Source of the DNA: Bryobacterales bacterium
GTDB taxonomy: Bacteria > Acidobacteriota > Terriglobia > Bryobacterales > Bryobacteraceae
Length of the DNA stretch: 64,000 nucleotides
Assembly (NCBI GenBank): GCA_016713735.1
Contig: JADJOP010000022.1
Location: forward strand, 1 to 64,000
Reading direction: 5' to 3'
Part shown: positions 52,560 through 62,515 of the stretch, piece after piece
How positions within the stretch are numbered: the stretch's first letter is position 1
Layout of the letters: each line of letters opens with the position of its first letter
Program-made: the position numbers and the translations under genes
The notes under the pieces: generated by a model
The model's input: only the letters and a program-made list of their open reading frames with translations
Databases searched by the model: none
Told to the model about the DNA's origin: nothing

Positions 52560-54566
52560 ATGCCTGTCCCCTACGTCTGGCTGTGCGCGTTCTCGGTCAC
52601 TCTCAGCGCCCTGCTCCTGTTCTCCGTCCAGCCCGTCCTGGCCAAGCTCATCCTCCCCTGGTTCGGCGGAACCGCCGCCGTCTGGTCGGTCTGCATCTTT
52701 TTCTTTCAGGGCATGCTCCTCGCCGGATACGGCTACGCCCACCTGCTGGCCCGCTATCTCACCCCCCGCCGCCAGGCGCTGGTCCATTCCTCGCTGCTTG
52801 CCCTCAGCCTTCTCGCCCTCCCCATTCTCCCCAACGCCTCCTGGAAGCCCGCCGGCACCGAGGACCCCCTCCTCCGCATCCTCGGCCTCCTCGTTGCCTC
52901 CATTGGCGGCCCCTACTTTCTCCTCGCGGCCACCAGCCCGCTCGTCCAATCCTGGTACGCCCGCCGCGAAGGCGGCGCCCTCCCGTACCGCCTCTTCGCC
53001 CTCTCCAACCTTGCCTCGCTCGCCGCCCTGCTGGCCTACCCCGTCCTCATCGAACCCCGCTCCACCGCCCGCGAACAGGCCACCCTCTGGACCGCCCTCT
53101 ACATCCTCTGCGCCCTCGCCCTCTCCCTCACCGCCTGGCTCGGCCATGCCGCTCCCTCCGCCTCCGCCACCACCGCCGCCGCCACCCAGCGCACCCCCGC
53201 GCCTCCCTGGCGCGACCGCCTCCAATGGCTCCTCCTCTCCGCCCTCCCCTCCGCCCTCCTGCTCGCCGTCACCAACCACCTCTGCCAGAACGTCGCCGCC
53301 ATCCCCTTCCTCTGGCTCCTCCCCCTCGTCCTCTACCTCGCCACCTTCATCCTCTGTTTCGACAGCGAACGCCTCCACCGCTGGCCCTTCTGGACCTTCC
53401 TCGGCGCCGCCGCCCTCGCCGCCCTCTCCTGGGCCGAACTCCAGGCCCAACTCCCCGTCCGCGCCGCCATCCCCCTCTTTCTCGCCGGACTCTTCGCCGC
53501 CTGCATGTACTGCCACTCCCAACTCGCCGCCCGCAAGCCCGCCGCCGAGCACCTCACCTACTTCTACCTGATGATCTCCCTCGGTGGCGCCCTCGGCTCC
53601 CTCGCAGTTGGCATGCTCGCCCCGCGCTTCCTCCGCGGCTATTTCGAACTCCCTCTCGCCCTCGCCCTCTGCGCCTTCACGCTCCTCTTCCTCGAATACC
53701 GCAAACACATCGTCGCCGATCTCGCCTACACCGGCGTCGCCATCGCCGCCGTCGTCGGCGCCGGAGCCACCATCCTCAGCTTCGAGGGCAGCGCCCTTGC
53801 CTCAGGCCGCAACTTCTACGGCGTCCTTCGCGTCGCCCCCTCGGAAACCCCGCGCGGCCCCGCCCTGACCCTCGTCCATGGCTCGGTGAACCACGGCTCG
53901 CAATATGTGAACCATCCCAAGGACACCACCGCCTACTACACGCCTCGCTCCGGCGCCGCCCTGGCGCTCGCCAGCCTCCACCGCCCCAGCCGCCGCATCG
54001 GCCTCATCGGCCTCGGCGTCGGCGTCCTCGCCGCCTACGCCAAACCGGACGATAACCTCCGTTTTTACGAAATCAACCCCCTCGTCGTCGACTACGCCCG
54101 CACCCGCTTCCGCTTCCTCTCCGATTGCCCCGCCCCCTACGACATCGTCCTCGGCGACGGCCGCATGGCCCTCGAACGCGAACGCCCCAACCACTTCGAC
54201 CTCCTCGTCGTCGACGCCTTCTCAGGCGACTCCATCCCCGTCCACCTGCTCTCCCGCGAAGCCCTGCAGCTCTATCTCACCCACCTCCAACCGGGCGGCG
54301 TCCTCGCCATGCACGTCTCCAATCTCCACCTCCGCCTCGCCCCCGTCGTCGAAGGCGTCGGCCGCACCCTCGGCCTCCACTCCCGCCTCATCGCCGCCCC
54401 CCGCAACGGCGACCCCCTGCAATCCCCCTCCGAATGGGTCCTTCTCTCGCGCCACGAAGAGATCTTCTCGCAGCCCGCCCTGCGCTCCACCGCCCGCACC
54501 CTCATCGCCTCCACACACCGCCCCTGGACCGACGACTACAACAACCTCCTCCAGGTGCTCCGCTAG
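52560..54566 (+). CDS. Fused MFS-like / spermidine-synthase-like membrane protein
   Basis: 668 residues. About twelve membrane helices fill residues 5-420 (for example LSALLLFSVQPVLAKLI and SIGGPYFLLAATSPLVQSW). A soluble methyltransferase-fold domain then follows with GLIGLGVGVLAAYAKP, FYEINPLVVDYA and VVDAFSGDSIPVHLLSREAL, matching the spermidine synthase fold. Fused forms are common in Acidobacteria and Proteobacteria, and polyamine synthesis by them is not established. The plus strand is extremely C-rich here. Confidence 0.85.
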   Translation: MPVPYVWLCAFSVTLSALLLFSVQPVLAKLILPWFGGTAAVWSVCIFFFQGMLLAGYGYAHLLARYLTPRRQALVHSSLLALSLLALPILPNASWKPAGTEDPLLRILGLLVASIGGPYFLLAATSPLVQSWYARREGGALPYRLFALSNLASLAALLAYPVLIEPRSTAREQATLWTALYILCALALSLTAWLGHAAPSASATTAAATQRTPAPPWRDRLQWLLLSALPSALLLAVTNHLCQNVAAIPFLWLLPLVLYLATFILCFDSERLHRWPFWTFLGAAALAALSWAELQAQLPVRAAIPLFLAGLFAACMYCHSQLAARKPAAEHLTYFYLMISLGGALGSLAVGMLAPRFLRGYFELPLALALCAFTLLFLEYRKHIVADLAYTGVAIAAVVGAGATILSFEGSALASGRNFYGVLRVAPSETPRGPALTLVHGSVNHGSQYVNHPKDTTAYYTPRSGAALALASLHRPSRRIGLIGLGVGVLAAYAKPDDNLRFYEINPLVVDYARTRFRFLSDCPAPYDIVLGDGRMALERERPNHFDLLVVDAFSGDSIPVHLLSREALQLYLTHLQPGGVLAMHVSNLHLRLAPVVEGVGRTLGLHSRLIAAPRNGDPLQSPSEWVLLSRHEEIFSQPALRSTARTLIASTHRPWTDDYNNLLQVLR

Positions 54567-54717
54567 CCCGCCACTCACCAACACCCGGCGCGACGCCCGG
54601 CTGACGTGCCCGGCGGAGCAGTCTCAAATACACCCGCGCGCCTCCGATCCAGAACCCTCCCCCCCCTACACCATGCTGGGGGCGCGCCGCCTTTCGCGGA
54701 AAGCTGCCCTTTTATCC

Positions 54718-55221
54718 TTACTTCGCTGGTTCCCCGGCCGCGCCGAAGCGAGCCAGAATGTCCCTGGCCAGGGTCACCTCGGCTGGTTTCGCGCGAGCCG
54801 CCGCGGCCCCGGCAAGCCAGTCCGCAAGCAGCCGGCCTTCGGCTTCGTCCAGCAGCCGGCCGCGCTGCAGGATGACCTTGATCAGCGCCTTCGGTGGCTT
54901 TGCGTCCTGCCAGTAGTCGCGGCCCGTCCGGTCCCGGTAGGCCGCAAGCGCCCGCCCGGCGGTCGCGGGGTCGTCCCTGAGCAGGCGGACCAGTTCGGCC
55001 GAGGTGCTGTTGATTGCCTGAAGCGTGCCCAGGACGATCTCGCCGGGCGGGAACTCTCCCTTCACCACGCGCTCAAGCTGGGCGGCGCGGCTGTGAATCA
55101 GGCGGCCGAACCCGGTCGTCCAGTACTCACCGTCCTGATTGTGAAGGCAGTCTTCGATGGTTTCGAAGATCGTGTAGAGCCGGTGGAACTCGGCGATCAT
55201 CTCTTCCTGCGTACGTTTCAT
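54718..55221 (-). CDS. Hypothetical helical protein
   Basis: 167 residues from ATG 55221, no signal peptide or membrane segment. It is nearly all helical, with RLYTIFETIEDCLHNQDGEY and AINSTSAELVRLLRDDPA. I do not recognise a family. Codon use is like its neighbours. It is convergent with the MFS/spermidine-synthase-like gene. Confidence 0.65.
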   Translation of the reverse strand: MKRTQEEMIAEFHRLYTIFETIEDCLHNQDGEYWTTGFGRLIHSRAAQLERVVKGEFPPGEIVLGTLQAINSTSAELVRLLRDDPATAGRALAAYRDRTGRDYWQDAKPPKALIKVILQRGRLLDEAEGRLLADWLAGAAAARAKPAEVTLARDILARFGAAGEPAK

Positions 55222-55307
55222 CGGCGGGGTTCCCGGCTCTGCCGTGCCAGCATACCATCGGCATCCCAGGCTCCCCTCGGCGCCTGGCGGGCCGCGCCGC
55301 CCGCTCC

Positions 55308-56003
55308 CTACGCCAACTGCGGCAATTCCACCGACACCGTCACCCCGCGCGGCTCGTTCAACTCCACCCCCGCCCGTCCCCCGCTGGCCTCGGCAATCCG
55401 CCGCACGCTGGCAAAAGCCAACCCCGTCCCCGCCGGCGCATGCGGCCGGAACGGCTCGAAAATCAGCGACGCATCCGCGCTCTGAATCCGCAATTGCGGC
55501 GCCGACACCCGCACATGCACCTCGCTGCCCACAAACTGCGTGCTCACCCTCACCTCGCCGTGCGCCCACTTCCGCACCAGCCCGATCAGGCTCTGTACGC
55601 AATGCCGCGCCTGCATCGGGTCCATCTCCACCAGCGCCGCCCGCTCGCTTAGGTTCACCTGCACCGGTTGCTTCCCGCTCAGTTCGCCGTTCACAGCCTC
55701 CGTGATCAGCTCATTCAAATCCAAACGCTGCGGGTTCGGCGGCGTCGCTTGAAAGAAGTGCACCGCGTCGGCCAGCACCCAGTTCATCTGCTCCACCAGC
55801 CGCTGCATCTTCTCCACCTGCTGCCGCACGCGCAGGTCGTGCCCCGGCACCACCATCGACAGATAGTAGGCCACCGACTCCATCGTGCTCAACGGCTGTC
55901 GCAACTCATGCGACAGCTGGCGCACCACATCGGTGATCTCAAACTCTGCTCGAACTTGTGAGGGATCGGTCGAAACTTCAGGCCCAGTGTGTACTTCATT
56001 CAT
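55308..56003 (-). CDS. Small sensor histidine kinase without sensor domain
   Basis: 231 residues from ATG 56003. The H-box VVRQLSHELRQPLSTMESV sits near residue 40, followed by a dimerisation helix and a reduced ATP-binding domain (DLNELITEAVNGEL, then GTGLAFASVRRIAEASGGRA). The N box is poor and the usual DxGxG is replaced by a divergent stretch (IFEPFRPHAPAGTGLA), so ATP binding should be checked. No partner regulator is adjacent. Confidence 0.75.
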   Translation of the reverse strand: MNEVHTGPEVSTDPSQVRAEFEITDVVRQLSHELRQPLSTMESVAYYLSMVVPGHDLRVRQQVEKMQRLVEQMNWVLADAVHFFQATPPNPQRLDLNELITEAVNGELSGKQPVQVNLSERAALVEMDPMQARHCVQSLIGLVRKWAHGEVRVSTQFVGSEVHVRVSAPQLRIQSADASLIFEPFRPHAPAGTGLAFASVRRIAEASGGRAGVELNEPRGVTVSVELPQLA

Positions 56004-56055
56004 GACAACAGCAACAGTTCCGACATTATAGCGTCCCGGCCTTCCGCCGCAATTG

Positions 56056-56190
56056 TCAGCGCGCATACAGTGCCCCCACATGCTGCCCGCGAGGCAGTTC
56101 CCGCAACCACATTCCATCGCCCAGCGCAACCGCCTGCGCCGCGTAGCCAATCTCCGCCACTGCACCCTCCTCAATCGCGTCTGTTCCAAC
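56056..56190 (-). pseudogene. Remnant: last 45 codons of a second copy of the 57-59 kb gene
   Basis: The minus strand reads to a TGA at 56056-56058 and ends ELPRGQHVGALYAR, against ELPRGQHVAALYGR at the end of the complete gene (57004-59064). Of the last 28 residues 22 agree. Upstream of this the frame is broken and no domain is left. It is separated from the complete gene by the PEP-CTERM gene. Confidence 0.65.
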
Positions 56191-56280
56191 CGCGCACACA
56201 TTTTCTGACGCCGCTTCAACCGGCGGAATCTCATCGTCGCCGCTTCACCGCCTGCTCACCGCGCCGGCCCAAGGTGATCT

Positions 56281-56934
56281 TCAGTTCCTCATCCGCGCCC
56301 GCAGCGCCATCAGCGCCAGACATCCCGCGCCCAACAGCCACCCGGAGGCAGGCTCCGGCACCGGAACCCCCGTCACGATGTGGTTGATCGGTCCCATGGG
56401 ATTAAAGTCACAGTACGGATGGTCCGCGCACATCTTTCCGCTATTACTCTCGCCCCCATACGTGGCATACCCGGTCGGGGTGGAGTGGTAATCATCAGAG
56501 TCATAGACGTGCACGACGCTGTCGGTATAGAAGTAGTACAAGGTCAGCGGAGCCAACGTCAGCTCGCTGCCGAAGATCCAGCGTCCGTCCACAATCGTCG
56601 AAGAGACGGCCAGGAAACCGGGAGTAGCCGGGGAGAGATCTACCGGCGTCCCCAAATACTCCTGCGTGAGCACGAAGAGGCCCCCCGGTTGAAACGGGTA
56701 GCGCGGATCCATCGTGAAGTCCGCGAAGCACCCGGGGTCCTCGAACTCGGCATACTCGTCACTCCCCGCGAAGCAGAACGTGATGTTGGTCCACGGCCCG
56801 CCCGCGGGTGTGAGAACCGACTGGCCCCGGCCGTAGGTGCCGAGTGTCATGCCCCAGCCGCTCGTGTCACTCGAAATCAGCTCGGCTTCCACCAAACCAG
56901 TACAGATTAGAAACAAAAAGGCAAAGCGTCTCAC
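56281..56934 (-). CDS. PEP-CTERM sorting-domain protein
   Basis: 217 residues. Signal peptide FAFLFLICTGLVEA, a beta-rich middle, and the C-terminal tripartite signal VPEPASGWLLGAGCLALMAL followed by RARMRN. Such proteins are processed by exosortase (EpsH/XrtA) and placed at the cell surface, often with exopolysaccharide. No exosortase gene is in the window. Function of the middle part unknown. Confidence 0.88.
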   Translation of the reverse strand: MRRFAFLFLICTGLVEAELISSDTSGWGMTLGTYGRGQSVLTPAGGPWTNITFCFAGSDEYAEFEDPGCFADFTMDPRYPFQPGGLFVLTQEYLGTPVDLSPATPGFLAVSSTIVDGRWIFGSELTLAPLTLYYFYTDSVVHVYDSDDYHSTPTGYATYGGESNSGKMCADHPYCDFNPMGPINHIVTGVPVPEPASGWLLGAGCLALMALRARMRN

Positions 56935-57003
56935 GGTACCTCCTTGTCGAGAGGCAAATGCGACGCGAGTATGCGCCCGCCGCTCCCCTGGGTCAAGGGA
57001 TAT

Positions 57004-59064
57004 TCAACGCCCATACAGTGCCGCCACATGCTGCCCGCGAGGCAGTTCCAACAGCCACGTCCCATCCCCCACGGCCACAGCCTGCGCCCCGAACGCCGCC
57101 CCATCCACCTCCACCCGCGCCGGCTTCGCATCCACCACCACCCACGCCCGCGCCTGCGCCTCATAGCTAAACTCCACCGCCTCGCCCTCCACGCTCGCGC
57201 TCGTCAGCTCCGCGCTGAGATCCACCACCGCCAGCGGCGGCTTCACCGCCGACGCCTCCACCGTGTGCCTCCCCGAAGGCACCCGCACCACTCCGCCCCC
57301 CGCCACCGGCCACACCCGCCCATCCACCTTCGCCGCCCCGTTCCACCGCACCGCGTGCGACCCGCGTACCTTCACCGTCAACCTCTCCCGCGCCGGCCCC
57401 TCCACACGCCCCGCCCACGCCACCGTCTTCATCACCGCCGCCTCGTTCGCCGCCCCCGCCCCGCCCCGCTCCGCGCTCACCACCCGCGCCCCCGACGCCG
57501 CCAGCAACGGCAAATCCCGCCCCATCAGCGAACTCTCGAAATACAGCGCCACCCGCTCAAACGCCCCCGAAGCCAGGTGCACCAGTTGAAACAATTCCCC
57601 GCCTGTTTGTTTCTTCGTCGGATACACGTCCTGATACCGCTCCACGATGTTGATATCGATCGCCAGCTTCTCCGGCTTCTCCGTGATCGGCCCGTACCGT
57701 CGCGCAATCTCCGGATACCGCTCCGGCCCCAGGTTCCACACCGTCGCCGGATCTTCGATCAGAAACGTCGCCTCGCGCCGCTCCAACACCGGCAGCAGCC
57801 GCTCCGCGTCGGCCCCGATCAGATCCCGCATCCGCGTATCGAACCGGTCATCCACATGCGTCAACACCAGGTCCAGATGCGGCTTCCCGGCGCGAATCCG
57901 CTCCAGTTCGTCCAACCACTCCACCTGCATCCGGTGCGCCAGCGAGGCCCGGTATTCCAGCAGCTTCCGCATCCCCTCGCCGTTCCTGGCATGATGCAGC
58001 GCCCCGCCTTCGCGAAACAGCTCCGCCGGATCAAACCCGTGCCGCGCCGTAAACTCCGCCCGCGCATTCTCATTCATCGGCGTGAACCGCGCCGCGTTCC
58101 CATACCCTTCGAGCGACTCAAAATACAGCTCCGCCAGGTTCATCCCATCCCAATCGAACCGCCCCGCCAACCCCCGCAGCCCTGCCGCGATTGCCTGCTT
58201 CGCCGCCGGATTCTGCAGGTTCATCAGCCGCCGCCAGTCCAGGTGCGCATCCTGCCCGATCGCCGTCTTCTCGCGCCACTCCGGATGGTCGTCCCAAAAC
58301 CGCTGGCTCACATGCGGAAACTCGATCCACGCATACACGTGAATCGCCCGCTTGTGGCACGCCTCGATCAGCCGCTTCAGATACGCATCGCGCTCCGCAT
58401 CCGGCTCCCAGAAATGCCACGCCGCCACATGCAGCGCCCCAATGCCCGCCTCGCGCCACCGCCGCGCAAAGAAATCCAGATCCACCCGGCTCCGGTAGCT
58501 CGCATCGAAAAACGCCCACAACCGCCGCGACTCCGCCACCGGCGCCACACCCAACTCCCGCAGCGCCTGCGGCAAATACGGAAACCGCTCATACCCCCGC
58601 CGCCCCGGACTCACCGCCGTCCACAACACCGCCCCTGCCCCCTGCCGCCAACCCACCACCAGCGGCGCGCCGCTCCAGCGCTCCTTCGCAAACACCCGCG
58701 CCCGCTCCGGCACCGCAAACACCGCCGCCTCAATCGCCTCTTCCCAGATGATGTCCAACTCCGGCGCGCCCGCATCCGCCACGCTCCGCGCCTGCGCCCG
58801 CTTCCCCGTCGCCACAATCCCAAACCCCGCCGCCGCCTCCGACGCCCCCTCCAGAATCACCAGCGCCCCCGCCTCCACCCGCGACCGCCACTCCCCTGCC
58901 GCCCCCGCGCCCACCACCACCACCTCGCCCTCCCCCGCCGCCCTCGGCACGCCCATCGACTCCAACACCCTCGGCCACGCCCCCCCATCGCCGCCCGCCA
59001 CCGAATAGTTCACCCGCGCCCACACCGGCACGGCCAGCAGAAGCGCCATCACGAGCCGCATCAT
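57004..59064 (-). CDS. Exported glycoside-hydrolase-like TIM-barrel protein
   Basis: 686 residues from ATG 59064 (signal peptide RLVMALLLAVPVWA). A beta/alpha barrel is suggested by LWAFFDASYRSRVDLDFF, GIGALHVAAWHFW, AIHVYAWIEFPHVSQRFWDD and DWDGMNLAELYFESLEGYGN, as in the GHL10/DUF4015 group of putative glycosidases; Glu in AELYFESLEG would be a candidate catalytic acid. C-terminal beta domains follow. It lies ten bases after the TPR-barrel gene stop, so both are probably in one operon. Confidence 0.65.
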   Translation of the reverse strand: MMRLVMALLLAVPVWARVNYSVAGGDGGAWPRVLESMGVPRAAGEGEVVVVGAGAAGEWRSRVEAGALVILEGASEAAAGFGIVATGKRAQARSVADAGAPELDIIWEEAIEAAVFAVPERARVFAKERWSGAPLVVGWRQGAGAVLWTAVSPGRRGYERFPYLPQALRELGVAPVAESRRLWAFFDASYRSRVDLDFFARRWREAGIGALHVAAWHFWEPDAERDAYLKRLIEACHKRAIHVYAWIEFPHVSQRFWDDHPEWREKTAIGQDAHLDWRRLMNLQNPAAKQAIAAGLRGLAGRFDWDGMNLAELYFESLEGYGNAARFTPMNENARAEFTARHGFDPAELFREGGALHHARNGEGMRKLLEYRASLAHRMQVEWLDELERIRAGKPHLDLVLTHVDDRFDTRMRDLIGADAERLLPVLERREATFLIEDPATVWNLGPERYPEIARRYGPITEKPEKLAIDINIVERYQDVYPTKKQTGGELFQLVHLASGAFERVALYFESSLMGRDLPLLAASGARVVSAERGGAGAANEAAVMKTVAWAGRVEGPARERLTVKVRGSHAVRWNGAAKVDGRVWPVAGGGVVRVPSGRHTVEASAVKPPLAVVDLSAELTSASVEGEAVEFSYEAQARAWVVVDAKPARVEVDGAAFGAQAVAVGDGTWLLELPRGQHVAALYGR

Positions 59065-59074
59065 GCGTGAACCC

Positions 59075-60943
59075 CTATCGCGTGATCGCATACCAGAACC
59101 CCACCCTCACATCCGTGTAATTCGGCCGCCGCGGATTGCCCGCGTTCGTCGTATGCGCCCCGCGCAGCACATCCACCGTGAACACCACCGGCGGCGGCAG
59201 CGAATCCCACCGGAACCGCAGCCCCGGCCCCGTCTCCACATAGTTCGCCCAATACTGCCGCTTCCCCTCCGCCGTCACATTCGCGCTCCACGTCAACTGC
59301 GCCCGCAGCCCTCCCGGCTTCAACGTGTAGCCAAACCGGTTCTGCGCATACACGATCAGGCTCTTGTTGAAGCGGTGCACATACACCCCATCGCTGTGAT
59401 GCTCGGCAAACCACCCCGGCTCGTTCGACCCGATCAGCCGCCCCCACCCCCGCCCCAGCGACACCCCGCCGCGGTAATCCGCCCGTCCCCGCGCCGTCCC
59501 GTCCTCGCGCTTCAAATACGACAACGCATAGCCCGCCTCGGCCCACGCCATCACCCCGCCCACCTGCTTCGTCGCCACCCCCACCCCCGGAATCACCGCC
59601 GTTTCCGATAAATACACCGGATACGCCGTCGTCCCATCGCTTACCGCCCCCCGCGAATCGCCCACGATCCGCGCCGACACATACGGCTTCACCGCCCCGC
59701 TGCCCACCTTGAACTCCGCCTTCCCCTGCCCGTACGTGAACGCCGACCCCCACCGCGAGCTATACATCGGCAGCGCCCAAAAGCTCGTCTTCACCCTTGC
59801 CTGGTCGCCCCGCAGCCCCCGCCACGCCTTGGCCGCCTCGGCCGCCACCCGCGCATCGGCCCCCCGCCGCGCCAGGTCAAACCACCGCACAGCCTCCTCG
59901 TCCCGCTTCAGCATGTTGTGCGTCCACCCCAGCTTCAGCATCACCTCGAAATCGAGCGGGTCCTCCTCATGCGCCGCCTGCAAATACCGCAACGCATCGT
60001 TCATGAACCCCGACTCATACGACTTCACCCCCATCACCTTCGCGCTCTCCACCGGCTTCGGCTTTTCCACTTCTCCCCGCTCCAGCAGCGCCGGCTCCTC
60101 GGCCTTCTTCGGCGCCAGCCTCTCCAACTCCCGCTCCCCGTCCGCCTTCCGCCCCATCGCCAGCAGCAGGTACGCATACTCCCGCCGCAGTTCCAAATTC
60201 GCCGCGTCCAGCGCCATCGCCCGCTCAAACTCGTACACATACGGATACCGCTCCGGCAGCAGCCGCCGCGCTGCCTCCGCCGTCCTCGGCTCAGCCCCCC
60301 GCGAAGCTGCCAATAGCGCCGCATGCGCCTCCTCCGGCTTCTCCATCCGCTGCCACACCCGCCCCAGCTTCAGCAGCAACTCCCGCTCCCCTGGCCGCAA
60401 CCGCCACGCCGCCTCATACTCACTCGCCGCCAGCGCCAAATCGTCCCGCTGCTCGGCCAGCCCCGCCAGCTCCACATGCGCGCTGAAATTCCCCCCATCG
60501 CGCTCCAGGGCCTGCTTCCACCGCGCAATGCCCTCCGCCAGCGGCCGGTCGATGTTCTGAAACGCCGCCTCGGCCGTCGCGTCGCCCGTCTTGCGGATCC
60601 GGTCAAACACCAGCCGCGCCTCGCGCTGCTGCCCCGTCTCAAACGCCAGAAACGCATACTCCTTGGCCACGTGCACATCCGACGGATCGATCTTCATCGC
60701 CGCCGCAAACTGCTCCCGCGCCTTCTCGTTCTCGCCCACCTTCAGCAGCGTGTACGCCAGGTCCTTGCGCACATCCACCCGCTTCGGGGCCAGCACCACG
60801 GCTTTCTCAAAACACACCACCGCCCCGGCGTAATCCTTCTGTTTGAGCAACCCATACCCCCGGTCCAGCAACTCGTACACCGGGTCCACCTGCGCCGCCG
60901 CGCCTCCTACCAACAACAGGAAACCAATTGTTAACTTGCCCAT
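59075..60943 (-). CDS. TPR protein with C-terminal outer-membrane beta-barrel
   Basis: 622 residues from ATG 60943 (signal peptide KLTIGFLLLVGGAAAQ). Tetratricopeptide repeats fill residues 20-390 (YELLDRGYGLLKQKDYAGAV and several more). From about 400 to the end, alternating strands such as YSSRWGSAFTYGQG, PYVSARIVGDSRG and a closing VRVGFWYAITR resemble the barrel of PgaA/BcsC/NfrA-type exporters. It may export or anchor a polysaccharide that the following GH-like enzyme trims; that link is inference from operon position. Confidence 0.75.
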   Translation of the reverse strand: MGKLTIGFLLLVGGAAAQVDPVYELLDRGYGLLKQKDYAGAVVCFEKAVVLAPKRVDVRKDLAYTLLKVGENEKAREQFAAAMKIDPSDVHVAKEYAFLAFETGQQREARLVFDRIRKTGDATAEAAFQNIDRPLAEGIARWKQALERDGGNFSAHVELAGLAEQRDDLALAASEYEAAWRLRPGERELLLKLGRVWQRMEKPEEAHAALLAASRGAEPRTAEAARRLLPERYPYVYEFERAMALDAANLELRREYAYLLLAMGRKADGERELERLAPKKAEEPALLERGEVEKPKPVESAKVMGVKSYESGFMNDALRYLQAAHEEDPLDFEVMLKLGWTHNMLKRDEEAVRWFDLARRGADARVAAEAAKAWRGLRGDQARVKTSFWALPMYSSRWGSAFTYGQGKAEFKVGSGAVKPYVSARIVGDSRGAVSDGTTAYPVYLSETAVIPGVGVATKQVGGVMAWAEAGYALSYLKREDGTARGRADYRGGVSLGRGWGRLIGSNEPGWFAEHHSDGVYVHRFNKSLIVYAQNRFGYTLKPGGLRAQLTWSANVTAEGKRQYWANYVETGPGLRFRWDSLPPPVVFTVDVLRGAHTTNAGNPRRPNYTDVRVGFWYAITR

Positions 60944-61010
60944 GGCGATCCACAGGAGTAGTGCCCCTCCGGGCAATACTTCTCCCGCGAAAACCGCCCT
61001 GCTCCCTCGC

Positions 61011-61700
61011 CTACCCCCTCACCGGGTCCCGCTCCCCCAACTCCGCAAACCCCTTCGCCCGCAGCAGGCACGAATCGCAATGCCCGCACGCCTCCCCACC
61101 CTCCCCAGGGTCATAACAACTGCTCGTCAACCCGTAATCCACTCCCAACTCCAACCCCCGCCGGATGATCTGCGCTTTCGTCATCTCGATCAGCGGCGCA
61201 TGAATCCGCAGCCGCTGCTCTTGCTCCACCCCCGCCTTCGTCGCCAGCCGCGCCATCTCCTCAAACGCCCGGATATACTCCGGCCGGCAATCCGGATACC
61301 CGCTATAGTCCAGCGCGTTCACCCCCAGAAACACATCGAACGCCCCCAACACCTCCGCATACGCCAGCGCAAACGAGAGGAAAATCGTGTTCCGCGCCGG
61401 CACATACGTCACCGGAATCCCGCCCCCGATCTCCTCCACCGCCTCGTGCTTCGGCACCGCCATCTCGCTCGTCAGCGCCGACCCCCCAAACACCCGCAAA
61501 TCCAACTCCGCCACCCGGTGCTCCACCGCTCCCAGCGCCCGCGCCACCCGCTCGGCCGCCTGCAACTCCACCGCATGCCGCTGCCCATACCGGAACGACA
61601 GGGCATAGCAGGCAAACCCCTGCTCCCGCGCCATCGCCAGCACCGTCGCCGAATCCAGCCCGCCGCTCAACAACACCACCGCTTTCGCCTGTTTGCTCAC
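61011..61700 (-). CDS. queC: 7-cyano-7-deazaguanine (preQ0) synthase QueC
   Basis: 229 residues. The PP-loop ATP site VVLLSGGLDSATVLA at the start, ARNTIFLSFALAYAE in the middle, and the zinc cysteines in SSCYDPGEGGEACGHCDSC near the end identify QueC, which makes preQ0 from carboxydeazaguanine for queuosine in tRNA or for deazaguanine-modified DNA. queD, queE and queF are not in the window. Confidence 0.96.
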   Translation of the reverse strand: MSKQAKAVVLLSGGLDSATVLAMAREQGFACYALSFRYGQRHAVELQAAERVARALGAVEHRVAELDLRVFGGSALTSEMAVPKHEAVEEIGGGIPVTYVPARNTIFLSFALAYAEVLGAFDVFLGVNALDYSGYPDCRPEYIRAFEEMARLATKAGVEQEQRLRIHAPLIEMTKAQIIRRGLELGVDYGLTSSCYDPGEGGEACGHCDSCLLRAKGFAELGERDPVRG

Positions 61701-61749
61701 TCCTCTTAGTACACCACGGCGCTTCTTCTTGAACCCGCCGCCCGCCCCC

Positions 61750-62367
61750 CTACTTCCCGCCCGGCCTCCGTCCCGCCCGGTCCTCCGGATGCAACTCCGC
61801 CTTCTCCGCCACCAGATCCTGCGGCGACAGCGAATGCCGCGTCACCCCCCCCGCCCCATGGTGCCTCGTCCGGAAATACATGTGGTACACCTCGTGCGCC
61901 ACCACCCGCCCCAGCGCAATCCCCAAATGCCGCGCCAACTGGTTCCGCTCCGTCCCCCACAGCGCATAATGCACCGCCGCCCGCACCCGGTCGCAGTTCA
62001 CCTCCGCAAACGGCTGCACCACCCCATCGGTCACCGACGCCCACGCAAACGGGCCCCGTTCGTCCGGCACCGGGGGCAGGGAAGTCACCGCGCAATTCCC
62101 CCGGAACCGCACCACCACCGCTTCGCCCACCACCCCCGTCTCCGGCGCTTCCTCCAGCCGCAGCCAGTCGAAATTGAGCGGCACCGGCGCAAACAGCCGG
62201 TCCAACTCCCCCCGCAAATGCAGCAACGTCTGCCCGGAAACCGCTGACTCGAAACTGAAAAACACCGTTACCGGGGGCGGCTTCGGCGGCTCCACCCGGG
62301 CCGCGCCCTCGGCTGCCGCCAACAGCCCAGCGGCAGCCAGGCTCGAAAAAAGTAGGCGGCGCACCAC
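61750..62367 (-). CDS. Secreted protein with HExxH zincin-like motif
   Basis: 205 residues. Signal peptide LLFSSLAAAGLLAAAEG. HEVYHMYFRTRHH near residue 160 is a HExxH zinc motif, but the spacing to the next His (12 instead of the metzincin 11) is not canonical. The rest is short strands. Acidobacterial genomes have such small HExxH secreted proteins; protease activity is possible but unproven. Confidence 0.6.
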   Translation of the reverse strand: MVRRLLFSSLAAAGLLAAAEGAARVEPPKPPPVTVFFSFESAVSGQTLLHLRGELDRLFAPVPLNFDWLRLEEAPETGVVGEAVVVRFRGNCAVTSLPPVPDERGPFAWASVTDGVVQPFAEVNCDRVRAAVHYALWGTERNQLARHLGIALGRVVAHEVYHMYFRTRHHGAGGVTRHSLSPQDLVAEKAELHPEDRAGRRPGGK

Positions 62368-62515
62368 GACTCATTATGCGCTTCTGCCGATATGCTGCAA
62401 AGGGTGGTCGCACTGCTCCGCTCCGGGCAGGGCGAATTTTGCTACCCTGAGTACGTTCCGGCGGTGCTACCCGTCGTCCCCGTAGGCATCTCTCCAAGGG
62501 AGTGTTCGTTTTTCC

